The notes below the pieces were generated by a model. It saw nothing but the letters and a program-made list of their open reading frames with translations. It did no database searches and was not told where the DNA came from. Of a stretch of DNA of 9,972 nt, positions 1-6,234 are shown in pieces. Numbering within the stretch: position 1 is the first letter of the stretch; each line of letters starts with the position of its first letter. Source of the stretch: CAYPZL01 sp964415045 (GTDB taxonomy: Bacteria > Planctomycetota > Phycisphaerae > Sedimentisphaerales > Anaerobacaceae); assembly GCA_964415045.1 (NCBI GenBank), contig CAYPZL010000196.1, forward strand, positions 1-9,972, written 5' to 3'. The translations under genes and the position numbers were made by a program.

Positions 1-389
1 CTGTTCCCCACGCCCCAGACCAATCGAAAAAGTCAGTCAACTTGAGTAAATACCAAATACCCAATGCGGCAGGGGATTGCTTCACCTGCCTCCGATCCGG
101 TCGAGGGCCGGCTGCACTGCCGGCGATGATGCGAAATGCGGCACTGCGCCTACTCGATCGGACTTGGCGAAGATGCGGTGTGTGGACTAAAGGGCGGATG
201 TGGCACACACGGCGGGGCGGTTCCGCCGCGGTTGAGAGACGCTCACGATGAATTTGAGCGGGAAAAACGATTGCATCGAAACGCCGCCGGAGGCTTAATA
301 GTAGAGCAGAGCAACGGCCGGCGTGTGCCGTTGCGATGGATAACGATTGGGTGCGACGCCAAGGCGTGGCAGAACCAGGGAGAATTCGC
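1..389. other. Gene-free, hairpin-rich region upstream of the M48 protease
   Basis: I see no credible gene here; the short open frames lack family resemblance and good ribosome binding sites. The stretch contains several inverted repeats: GGCAGG/CCTGCC at 68-73 and 85-90, GCCGGC/GCCGGC at 107-112 and 119-124, GTGTGTG/CACACAC at 178-184 and 204-210, and the strongest, an 8-bp stem at 311-334. None is followed by a T-run typical of an intrinsic terminator. The region presumably carries the promoter and 5' leader of the downstream protease gene, but no convincing -35/-10 pair could be picked out. Confidence 0.5.
311..334 (+). promoter_or_regulatory. Perfect 8-bp hairpin in the probable 5' leader of the M48 gene
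   Basis: GCAACGGC (311-318) and GCCGTTGC (327-334) are exact reverse complements separated by an 8-base loop. The hairpin ends 55 bases before the chosen start codon of the protease, so it may lie in the mRNA leader if transcription begins upstream. There is no U-tract after it, so it is not an ordinary intrinsic terminator. A regulatory role is only inferred. Confidence 0.3.
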
Positions 390-1208
390 ATGAGAATGGC
401 TGTGAGATCGATGTTGGTTGTGCTGATTGGCTGGTTGTTTCTGTTGGCGGGATGCTCGGAAGTGGAGATCACGGGCCGGCGGCAGTTGAATCTCGTGCCC
501 GATTCGATCATCAATTCGCTCAGCCTCCAGCAGTACAGCCAGTTTATCTCCGAGAACAAAGTGAGCACGGACGCCGAGAAGACGGCGATGGTCAAACGGG
601 TTGGGGCCCGGATTCAGCAGGCGGTGGACCAGTTCTGCCGGAAGCACTGTGACAAGGATCCGTTTGAGGGCTATGAGTGGGAGTTCAACCTGGTCGAGGA
701 TAACGCGGTCAACGCCTTTGCCATGCCTGGCGGCAAGGTGGTGGTGTATACGGGCCTGCTGCCGGTGGCCCAGAACGAGGCGGGGCTGGCGACGGTGATG
801 GGCCATGAGATCGCGCACGTCTTTGCCAAGCACGGGTCCGAGCGGATGAGCCAGGGCTTGCTCGTTCAGATGGGAGGCATCGCGATCGACACGGCCATGA
901 AGGAAAAGCCCGAGGCGACGAGGAACCTGTTTGTGAGTTCCTACGGCCTGGGCACGCAGATCGGTTTGCTGCTGCCGTTCAGCCGGCTGCACGAGAACGA
1001 GGCGGACAAACTGGGGCTGATTTTCATGGCGATGGCGGGGTACGAGCCGCAGGAGGCGGTGGAATTCTGGAAGCGGATGGCCGCGGCCAAGGAAGGCAAA
1101 TCGCAGCCGCCGGAGTTCCTCAGCACGCACCCGGCCGATGCGACCCGCATTCGGAACATCCAGAACCTGGTCCCCGAGGCCATGGAGTACTATCAGCCGG
1201 CCCAATAG
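390..1208 (+). CDS. M48-family zinc metalloprotease, lipoprotein (periplasmic/outer-membrane)
   Basis: 272 aa from the ATG at 390. This start is chosen because AGGGAG (377-382) sits just upstream and the protein then begins with a lipoprotein signal peptide: positive residues, a hydrophobic stretch, and the lipobox LLAGC with the lipidated Cys at residue 22. The in-frame ATG at 336 would add 18 residues that spoil the signal. The zinc site is HEIAH at residues 139-143, with the downstream SRLHENEAD segment (about 198-206) supplying the third ligand (Glu) and the usual Asp. STHP at 245-248 matches the conserved C-terminal motif of this family. Length and layout fit the short Oma1/LoiP/YcaL-like M48 lipoproteins, without the TPR domain of BepA. 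By family knowledge these degrade or proofread misfolded envelope proteins; the substrate here is unknown. The gene stands alone and converges on the flavoprotein gene. Confidence 0.9.
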   Translation: MRMAVRSMLVVLIGWLFLLAGCSEVEITGRRQLNLVPDSIINSLSLQQYSQFISENKVSTDAEKTAMVKRVGARIQQAVDQFCRKHCDKDPFEGYEWEFNLVEDNAVNAFAMPGGKVVVYTGLLPVAQNEAGLATVMGHEIAHVFAKHGSERMSQGLLVQMGGIAIDTAMKEKPEATRNLFVSSYGLGTQIGLLLPFSRLHENEADKLGLIFMAMAGYEPQEAVEFWKRMAAAKEGKSQPPEFLSTHPADATRIRNIQNLVPEAMEYYQPAQ

Positions 1209-1209
1209 G

Positions 1210-1223
1210 CTCCGGCGCCGGAG
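1210..1223. terminator. 14-bp perfect palindrome between convergent genes (weak terminator candidate)
   Basis: CTCCGGCGCCGGAG begins two bases after the stop codon of the M48 gene and lies about 40 bases beyond the end of the oppositely oriented flavoprotein gene. It can fold as a short GC hairpin on either strand. On the + strand it is followed by a moderately T-rich stretch (about 1228-1240) rather than a clean T-run, so its use as a bidirectional terminator is a guess. Its core CCGGCGCCGG recurs at 3142-3151. Confidence 0.3.
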
Positions 1224-1260
1224 GTGCGTCTTGCTCTTCTACTGCGGTGACGTTTGCGGA

Positions 1261-2499
1261 TCACGCCATGCCGGCGGCGGCGCGGCCGGCCAGAGCGCCG
1301 GTGGAGAAACACATCTGAAGGTTGTACCCGCCGCAGGGGCCGTCGACGTCGAGGATTTCGCCGGCGAAGAAGAGGCCGGGGCGGAGCTTCGATTCCATCG
1401 TCTGCGGGTCGATCTCCTTCGTGCGGACTCCGCCTCGCGTGACGGTCGCCTCCTCGATGGGCCCGGTGCCGGTGACGCGCAGCGGCAGCGCCTTGAGAAG
1501 GGCGACCAGGCGTCTGCGCGCGTCCTTGGTGACCTGACCGGCCGGCGATTTCGGATCGCAGGCCGCCCGGTCGCACAGCGCCAGGGCGAGCCGGTGAGGC
1601 AGGAAAGCGGGCAGGGCGTTCGCCGTGTTCTTTTTCGGATGGGCGGCCCATTGTTCTCGCATCTGCCGGTCCAGGGCGTCCGTGCCCGTCTCGGGCGCCA
1701 GATCGATTTCGAGATCGATGCTGCGTCCCTGCGTGGCAAGGTAGTCGGCCGCGTGCCGGCTGAGGTCGAGGGTCGCCGGACCGCCGATGCCCTTGTGAGT
1801 GAAGATCATGGCTCCCTCGGTGGCGATTTTCCGGCTGCCAATCCTGGTTCGCATCCGGACGTCGGCCACCGAAACGCCGGCCAGGTCGCGCAGCCATTTC
1901 TCGCGCGTCACCAGCGTCACCAGGGCCGGCCGCGCCGGGGCGATGCCGTGCCCGAACGCGGCGGCGAAGCGATACCCGTCACCGGTCGAGCCCGTCTGGG
2001 GCCATGTCACGCCCCCGGTGGCGACGATGAGCCTTCGGGTCGGGATGGTGCACTGTGGCGTCCGGACGGTGAAACCCGCGTCGCTGCCGGCGACGTCCCG
2101 TACGGGCTCTCGGAAGGCCAGGCGCGCGCCGAGCTTCCGGGCCTGCCTGACGAGGAGGTCGCGGACGTCACCGGCGCGGTCCGAGACGGGAAATACGCAA
2201 CCGTCGGGCTCGACCTTGCCGGGCAGGCCGTGGCGGCGAAAGAACGTTATGATCTCTGCGGGCGAGAGTTCGTGGAAGCAGTGGCGCAGGAATCGTCCGC
2301 CGGTCCCAAAGGCGCGGACCATCTCGTCGGGCGTGGCTGCGTGGGTGAAATTGCATCGTCCGCTCCCGGTGATGAGGAGCTTGCGGCCCGCTTCGGCGTT
2401 GGCCTCCAGGACGGTGGTTGTCGCGCCCTCGCGAGCGGCGTGAATGGCGGCCATCAGGCCGGCTGGACCGGCCCCGATGATACAAATCTCTGTATTCAC
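1261..2499 (-). CDS. HI0933/YhiN-family NAD(P)/FAD-dependent flavoprotein (BaiN-like)
   Basis: 412 aa with a GTG start; on the minus strand GGAG lies 9 bases upstream of it. The N-terminus is a Rossmann dinucleotide-binding fold, IIGAGPAGLMAAIHAAREG (residues 7-25), with a glutamate at residue 32 at the usual ribose-binding end of the second strand. The family signature follows: GRKLLITGSGRCNFTH (38-53). A second FAD-contact segment, ATGGVTWPQTGSTGDGY, lies at 159-175, and the C-terminal FAD motif FAGEILDVDGPCGGYNLQ lies at about 375-392. Length is typical of the HI0933 family, some of whose members are annotated as BaiN-like flavin reductases. The physiological substrate is unknown for most members, so no reaction is assigned. 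The gene is transcribed away from the MgtC-like gene and shows no operon partner in the window. Confidence 0.9.
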   Translation of the reverse strand: MNTEICIIGAGPAGLMAAIHAAREGATTTVLEANAEAGRKLLITGSGRCNFTHAATPDEMVRAFGTGGRFLRHCFHELSPAEIITFFRRHGLPGKVEPDGCVFPVSDRAGDVRDLLVRQARKLGARLAFREPVRDVAGSDAGFTVRTPQCTIPTRRLIVATGGVTWPQTGSTGDGYRFAAAFGHGIAPARPALVTLVTREKWLRDLAGVSVADVRMRTRIGSRKIATEGAMIFTHKGIGGPATLDLSRHAADYLATQGRSIDLEIDLAPETGTDALDRQMREQWAAHPKKNTANALPAFLPHRLALALCDRAACDPKSPAGQVTKDARRRLVALLKALPLRVTGTGPIEEATVTRGGVRTKEIDPQTMESKLRPGLFFAGEILDVDGPCGGYNLQMCFSTGALAGRAAAGMA

Positions 2500-2699
2500 A
2501 AGCTGCTGCTCCGTTGTCTGACATTGTCACGTGCGAAAGCCGATCACCGAATTCGACGGCCCGCTGTCCCATTCTCGCCGCCGTCCGCAGAGAAATCAAC
2601 CCGCTTGCGATTCGTCGATCCCTCTCCCGGCGCGGCACGGTCCTTACGCGATGGGCGGCGCCCGGCAGCGAATTGTGAGACTTTTTGAAAGGAAGGACG
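2500..2699. promoter_or_regulatory. Divergent intergenic region between flavoprotein and MgtC-like genes
   Basis: 200 bases separate the two outward-facing start codons, so promoters for both genes are expected here. I could not identify a convincing -35/-10 pair on either strand. A small inverted repeat, TGACA-T-TGTCA (2519-2529), lies 20-30 bases upstream of the flavoprotein start. GGAAGG (2691-2696) near the right end is the ribosome binding site of the MgtC-like gene. Confidence 0.4.
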
Positions 2700-3134
2700 A
2701 TGCCGGTCTGGCAAACGTGTCTGATCAGAATCCTGCTGGCGGTCGGGCTGGGGGCGGCCGTGGGGCTCGAACGCCAGCTCAGCGGCAAAGTCGCCGGCAT
2801 CCGGACGAACATGCTCATCTGCCTCGGGGCGGCGGTCCTGACGATCATCTCCGAGGAAATGGGCCTGCGGCACAACGATTCGGCCGCTCGCATCGCCGCC
2901 CAGATTGTCACGGGCGTCGGCTTCCTTGGCGCCGGCGTGATCATCCGCGACCGCGGCGGCGTTTACGGCCTGACCACGGCCGCTACCATCTGGCTGGTTG
3001 CCAGCGTGGGTATGGCCGTCGGGGCCGGCTTCTACTTCCTGGCCGTCGCGACAGCCGTCCTGGCCATCATCATCCTGCTCGGGTTGAAACACTGGCCCAC
3101 CCGACCCCCGAACAGCGGCACAGAGGAACAGTGA
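2700..3134 (+). CDS. MgtC/SapB-family inner-membrane protein
   Basis: 144 aa from the ATG at 2700, which has an excellent ribosome binding site (GGAAGG, 2691-2696). A TTG five codons earlier overlaps that site and is unlikely to be used. The protein is mostly membrane segments: about residues 6-22, 36-52, 68-82 and a long hydrophobic stretch at 92-128 that probably forms two helices. The family's conserved stretches are all present: GLERQ (22-26), AGIRTN (32-37), GFLGAG (74-79) and GLTTAAT (90-96). It is a short member, lacking the C-terminal soluble domain of Salmonella MgtC. MgtC proteins are linked to growth in low magnesium and, in pathogens, to F-ATPase inhibition and phosphate control; many environmental homologues are uncharacterised, so the role here is open. 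It is a single gene ending 17 bases before the convergent PPK2 remnant. Confidence 0.88.
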   Translation: MPVWQTCLIRILLAVGLGAAVGLERQLSGKVAGIRTNMLICLGAAVLTIISEEMGLRHNDSAARIAAQIVTGVGFLGAGVIIRDRGGVYGLTTAATIWLVASVGMAVGAGFYFLAVATAVLAIIILLGLKHWPTRPPNSGTEEQ

Positions 3135-3141
3135 CATGCCG

Positions 3142-3151
3142 CCGGCGCCGG
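3142..3151. terminator. Short GC palindrome between convergent gene ends (very weak terminator candidate)
   Basis: CCGGCGCCGG lies between the stop of the MgtC-like gene and the stop of the minus-strand PPK2 remnant. The same 10-base palindrome sits at the other convergent gene junction in the window (1212-1221). There is no T-run on either side, so a terminator function is doubtful. Confidence 0.2.
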
Positions 3152-3481
3152 TCATCTCAGCTTGATCTTCGAGAGGTCGGCTGTCGGTTCGGGAAATGCC
3201 ATTCGGAGTCTGGTAAGGTATTTTACGAGGATGTCGGAGATCACGAGATTGCGGAACCATTTCTTGTTGGCCGGGATGACGAACCACGGAGCGTATGCCG
3301 TGCTGCATTTGCTCAGGGCGTTTTCGTAGGCCTTGATGTAGTCCGGCCAGTATTGTCTCTCCTCGGAGTCCTTCGGATTGGCCTTCCAGTGTTTCGTCGG
3401 GTCCTCCAGCCGGGCCCGGAATCGCTCGAGCTGTTCGGCCTTGCTGATGTGGAGGTAGCACTTCAGGATGTGCGTGCCACA
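3152..3481 (-). pseudogene. C-terminal remnant of a PPK2-family polyphosphate kinase
   Basis: The minus-strand frame ending at 3152 encodes about 108 residues that match the last third of PPK2 proteins. In order they include HILKCYLHISKAEQLERF, RLEDPTKHWK, a YWPDYIKAYENALSKCST stretch, APWFVIPANKKWFRNL, and a closing DLSKIKL segment. PPK2 enzymes (normally about 250-300 aa) transfer phosphate between polyphosphate and nucleotides. Their Walker A and B catalytic motifs lie in the N-terminal two thirds, which are absent here. The reading frame stays open upstream to an ATG at 3616, but the extra 45 or so residues do not look like PPK2, so the homology appears to break near 3480. I judge it a truncated, non-catalytic remnant. 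It lies back to back with a + strand operon that contains PPK1. Confidence 0.75.
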
Positions 3482-3643
3482 CCGGGTCGATTCGTCCGCG
3501 CACCTCCTGGCCGGGAGAGTTCCCATCGGTATCGGGAGGATTCCAGGGCATTCGGGACTTTGACCTTGATTTTCGCCTCGGTGCGACCTACGCTGGAGCC
3601 AACGGATGGCAGGCAATGCGAATCGGGCAAATGAGGGGTGATT

Positions 3644-3805
3644 GTGGGACGTTTGGTCGTTCTTTCGGGTCCGTCATGCGTGGGCAAAGGGCCGCTTCGG
3701 GCGGGCCTGAAGAAGTTCTATCCGGCGCTGGCGGGCGGACTCAGTAAGCTGGTGCTGTACGACAGCCGCGCGCCGAGCGCAGCCGTTCGAGACAAGGTAT
3801 GGTGA
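3644..3805 (+). pseudogene. N-terminal remnant of a guanylate-kinase-like P-loop protein
   Basis: A 53-codon ORF with a GTG start at 3644 and GAGGGG (3634-3638 and adjoining base) about 5 bases upstream. It reads GRLVVLSGPSCVGKGPL, which is a P-loop (GPSCVGKG) at the N-terminus as in guanylate-kinase-like proteins, then a helix ending KKFYPAL, then LSKLVLYDSRAP, which resembles the strand and SRxPRxGE start of the GMP-binding part. It stops nine residues later where a full protein would continue for more than 100 residues. The position after the P-loop Lys is Gly rather than Ser/Thr, so it may never have been a true guanylate kinase. Its TGA is one base before the ATG of the CHAD gene, so it could still be translated and coupled to it. 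Guanylate-kinase kinship is by motif reading only. Confidence 0.55.
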
Positions 3806-3806
3806 T

Positions 3807-4856
3807 ATGGCTGCTGTTGATCCAAGCTGGCAACTTCTGGCGTGTCGGTATTTGCGCGGGCAGCTCGAGAAGCTGACGAAGGAATTGCGGGGCGTGCGTC
3901 AGAACGACGACATCGAGCCGGTGCATCAGGCCCGGGTCGCCTCGCGCCGCATGCGCGCGGCGTTTCGGATGTTCGGCGATTGCTTCGAGGACAAGCGGCT
4001 CGCCAGATGGCAGAAGCGGATCAGGACGTTGACGAAGGGCCTGGGAGCGGCGCGGGACAAGGACGTCCAGATCGATTTCGTGCGGACGTTTTGCCAGACG
4101 CAGGAGGGCGGAGACAAACGCAATCGCCCGGGGATCAATCGCCTGCTGCTGCGGTTGCAGCAAGCCCGGGACGCGTTGCAGCCGGAGGTGCTCAAGGCAC
4201 TGGAGAAGCTGGGCAAGGGCGACGTCCTGGCCGAGATGCACGGGGAGCTGGAGAGGATTCTCTTCACGTTGAGACGGAGTGACGTGTCGTTGCAGAGCCC
4301 GGTCGTCTGGACCCGGGGAGCGGAGCAGATTCACCGCAAGAAGCACGATCTGTTTGCCTGCGAGCACACGCTGGAGGATCCCGAGAATCAGGCGGGCCAC
4401 CACCAGATGCGCATTGCGGCCAAGCGGCTGCGCTACACGATGGAGATTTGCGACTTGGCCTGCGAGGGACAGCTCGCCCCGTTTATCAAGGGCGTCAAGA
4501 AGGTGCAGACGTTCCTGGGCGACGTGCACGATTGCGACGTATGGGTGGCGGATATCGAAGCGTTCATGGAGCGGGAACGGCTGCGTACCATCGACTATTT
4601 CGGGCACCATCGCCCGTTCCTGCGCCTTCGTCCCGGCCTGTCGCTGCTGCGCGCCGAGCGAGAAGCCCACCGCCGGCGAACCTTCGCCGAGCTGGCCGCA
4701 TACTGGAAAACGCTGGAAGAAGATGGCTTCTGGGATCAAATGGAAAGCACGCTGCAACCTGGTGAGGCTGCGGCGGGCAACGATGCGGCCCGAGGACAGG
4801 ATCAGCGCGTAGATGCCTCCGATGAGAAAGCCGAACAAGATCGCACTGCTCAGTGA
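3807..4856 (+). CDS. CHAD-domain protein, probable polyphosphate binder
   Basis: 349 aa. The two-part CHAD architecture is clear. The first half carries VHQARVASRRMRAAFRMF (residues 39-56) and LGAARDKDV (79-87). The second half repeats the pattern with HHQMRIAAKRLRYTMEI (198-214) and a VQTFLGDVHDCDV segment (233-245). These helices line a basic surface with conserved His, Arg and Lys. CHAD domains are known to bind inorganic polyphosphate and are often found beside or fused to polyphosphate enzymes, which agrees with the ppx and ppk1 genes downstream. There is no signal peptide or membrane segment, so it is cytoplasmic. The last 30 or so residues (from about 318) are a polar, Ala/Asp/Glu/Gln-rich tail, and the end of the gene overlaps the start of the next gene by 44 bases. 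The start ATG follows the TGA of the preceding remnant ORF by one base, with AAGG at 3794-3797. Confidence 0.9.
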   Translation: MAAVDPSWQLLACRYLRGQLEKLTKELRGVRQNDDIEPVHQARVASRRMRAAFRMFGDCFEDKRLARWQKRIRTLTKGLGAARDKDVQIDFVRTFCQTQEGGDKRNRPGINRLLLRLQQARDALQPEVLKALEKLGKGDVLAEMHGELERILFTLRRSDVSLQSPVVWTRGAEQIHRKKHDLFACEHTLEDPENQAGHHQMRIAAKRLRYTMEICDLACEGQLAPFIKGVKKVQTFLGDVHDCDVWVADIEAFMERERLRTIDYFGHHRPFLRLRPGLSLLRAEREAHRRRTFAELAAYWKTLEEDGFWDQMESTLQPGEAAAGNDAARGQDQRVDASDEKAEQDRTAQ

Positions 4857-6162
4857 CGTGCACGGCAACCTGCCCGCACTGGAGGCGGTGCTGGCTGATG
4901 CCACCCAAAACGGCGCGGGCGCGGTCTGGAACCTCGGCGATTTTTTAGGCTATGCGCCGTTTCCCAACGAGGTGATTCAGAAACTGCGTGAGGCGAAGGC
5001 GGCGAATGTCGTGGGCAACTACGATCTCAAAGTTCTGGCGTTTGAGCAGAAAAAGGAGAAGTGGAAGCGCAAGAAGGCGGCGGAAAAATACACGGCGTTT
5101 GCCTGGAATCATGAGCACCTCTCGGCCGACAGCCGGGCGTTTCTGGAGTCGCTGCCCGAGCAGGTCCGCTGTGCGGTAAGCGGCCTTTCTGCCTTGCTGG
5201 TGCATGGGAGCCCGGCGTCGGTGGCCGAGCTTCTGGGCGGGGCGACGCCGGCGGCGCGTTTCCGGGAGCTGGCCGGGATGGCCTCGGCGGACCTCGTCGT
5301 CTGCGGCCATTCTCACCAGGCCTTCGTCCGCCGCGTCGGCGAGACGTGGTTTGTCAATCCCGGCAGCGTCGGACGTCCCGAGGGCGGCGACTGGCGGGCT
5401 TCGTACGCGCTGCTGGAGGTTGCCGACGGGAACGTACACGTGCGACACCGGCGCGTGACGTATGATATCGAGCGGGTGGTTCAGGCCGTACGTGCGGCGG
5501 GTCTGCCCGCCGAGTTCGTCGATGTCTTCCGAGAGGCCAAAAGCCTCGATCAGCTCAGGGAGCGGGCCGGCAACCCGCTCGATGACGTCCTGGCGCTGGC
5601 GCGACGCTGCGATTACGAGCGGCAGCACACGCACCAGGTGACAAGGCTGGCGCTGCAGATTTTCGACGAGCTGGCAAATCTGCACGGGATGGGGTCGCAG
5701 GACCGGTTCTGGCTGGAATGCGGCGCCCTGCTGCACGACATCGGCTGGATCGAGGGACAACAGGGACATCACAAGACGGCCCTGCGGTTGATTCTGGCCG
5801 AGCCCCGGCTGTCCTGGCCGCCGCGCCAGCGCCAAATCGTCGGCTTGATCGCCCGCTACCATCGCAAGGCCCTGCCCAGCGAGCAGCACAGGTATTTTCC
5901 GGACCTCAGCGCCGAGGACCAGCACCGCGTCCGCGTGCTGGCCGGCATTTTGCGCGTCGCCGACGGGCTGGACCGCACCCACGCAAGCCTGATTCGAAGG
6001 GTGACGTGTGAGGTGAGCGATTCGAGCATCACGTTTTCTTGCGATGCCGACGGCCCGGCGCCGTTCGAAGTGGAGGCGGCGACGAAAAAGGCCGATTTAT
6101 TAGAAAGTGTGTTCGCAAAGCGCGCCGTGATCGAAGTATCGGCTGGAGCCGAAAAAGGTTGA
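4813..6162 (+). CDS. YfcE-like metallophosphoesterase fused to a Ppx/GppA-type HD domain
   Basis: 449 aa. The N-terminal domain is a calcineurin-like metallophosphoesterase of the YfcE/MJ0936 type: SDVHGN (residues 14-19), GDFLGYAP (42-49), GNYD (68-71, where GNHD is more common), LVHGSP (129-134) and CGHSHQ (164-169), followed by NPGSVGRP (182-189). After a linker (about 215-265) a complete HD domain follows: His at 272/274, LLHDIG (306-311), GHHK (318-321), RYHRK (348-352) and RVADGLD (381-387). This HD domain and the tail to the C-terminus align in order with the C-terminus of the Ppx/GppA protein encoded next door. Both active sites look intact, so two hydrolase activities are likely. The substrate is unknown; polyphosphate, oligophosphates or nucleotides such as Ap4A or cyclic compounds are possibilities. 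A TAG stands directly before the ATG at 4813; an in-frame ATG at 4822 is an alternative start. It is probably cotranscribed and translationally coupled with the CHAD gene. Confidence 0.88.
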   Translation: MPPMRKPNKIALLSDVHGNLPALEAVLADATQNGAGAVWNLGDFLGYAPFPNEVIQKLREAKAANVVGNYDLKVLAFEQKKEKWKRKKAAEKYTAFAWNHEHLSADSRAFLESLPEQVRCAVSGLSALLVHGSPASVAELLGGATPAARFRELAGMASADLVVCGHSHQAFVRRVGETWFVNPGSVGRPEGGDWRASYALLEVADGNVHVRHRRVTYDIERVVQAVRAAGLPAEFVDVFREAKSLDQLRERAGNPLDDVLALARRCDYERQHTHQVTRLALQIFDELANLHGMGSQDRFWLECGALLHDIGWIEGQQGHHKTALRLILAEPRLSWPPRQRQIVGLIARYHRKALPSEQHRYFPDLSAEDQHRVRVLAGILRVADGLDRTHASLIRRVTCEVSDSSITFSCDADGPAPFEVEAATKKADLLESVFAKRAVIEVSAGAEKG

Positions 6163-6184
6163 CGGGAGCTTTCGGAGGGTGTAG

Positions 6185-6226
6185 ATGAACGGGCGTAACC
6201 TTCATGATTGCGAACTGAACGAGTGA
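6185..6226 (+). CDS. Possible 13-codon leader ORF before ppx
   Basis: An ATG with a near-ideal ribosome binding site (GGAGGGT, 6174-6180) opens a 13-residue frame, MNGRNLHDCELNE, ending in TGA at 6224-6226. This stop overlaps a GTG (6223-6225) that is in frame with the Ppx gene. The Ppx ATG at 6235 has no strong site of its own. The short ORF could therefore feed ribosomes to Ppx by translational coupling. No family resemblance is expected at this length, and the ORF may be accidental. Confidence 0.3.
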   Translation: MNGRNLHDCELNE

Positions 6227-6234
6227 TTCAAGAT

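Noticed and set aside
243..1205. 320-codon minus-strand frame over the M48 gene
   Set aside because: Antisense to a lipoprotein protease with intact HEIAH site; no features of its own.
1138..2688. 516-codon plus-strand open frame over the flavoprotein gene
   Set aside because: The minus strand encodes a full HI0933-type protein with all its motifs; the plus frame has none and overlaps the end of the M48 gene.
3482..3616. N-terminal extension of the PPK2 remnant up to an ATG at 3616
   Set aside because: The 45 residues do not resemble PPK2 and no Walker motifs occur in any minus-strand frame here, so they were left out of the remnant.
2531..3634. 367-codon plus-strand frame across the MgtC-like gene and PPK2 remnant
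   Set aside because: It overlaps two recognised coding stretches in other frames and shows no domain; a composition artefact.
4797..4835. Minus-strand peptide FGFLIGGIYALIL, reminiscent of the start of LivH-type permeases
   Set aside because: Only 13 hydrophobic residues match, with no continuation on either side, inside the overlap of two supported genes; treated as chance.
3741..4904. 387-codon minus-strand open frame antisense to the CHAD gene
   Set aside because: It lies opposite a protein with clear CHAD motifs and is the usual open shadow frame of GC-rich DNA; its translation is Leu/Arg/His-rich without family features.
4945..5982. 345-codon minus-strand frame antisense to the phosphoesterase-HD gene
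   Set aside because: Shadow of a well-supported gene, without recognisable motifs or ribosome binding site.
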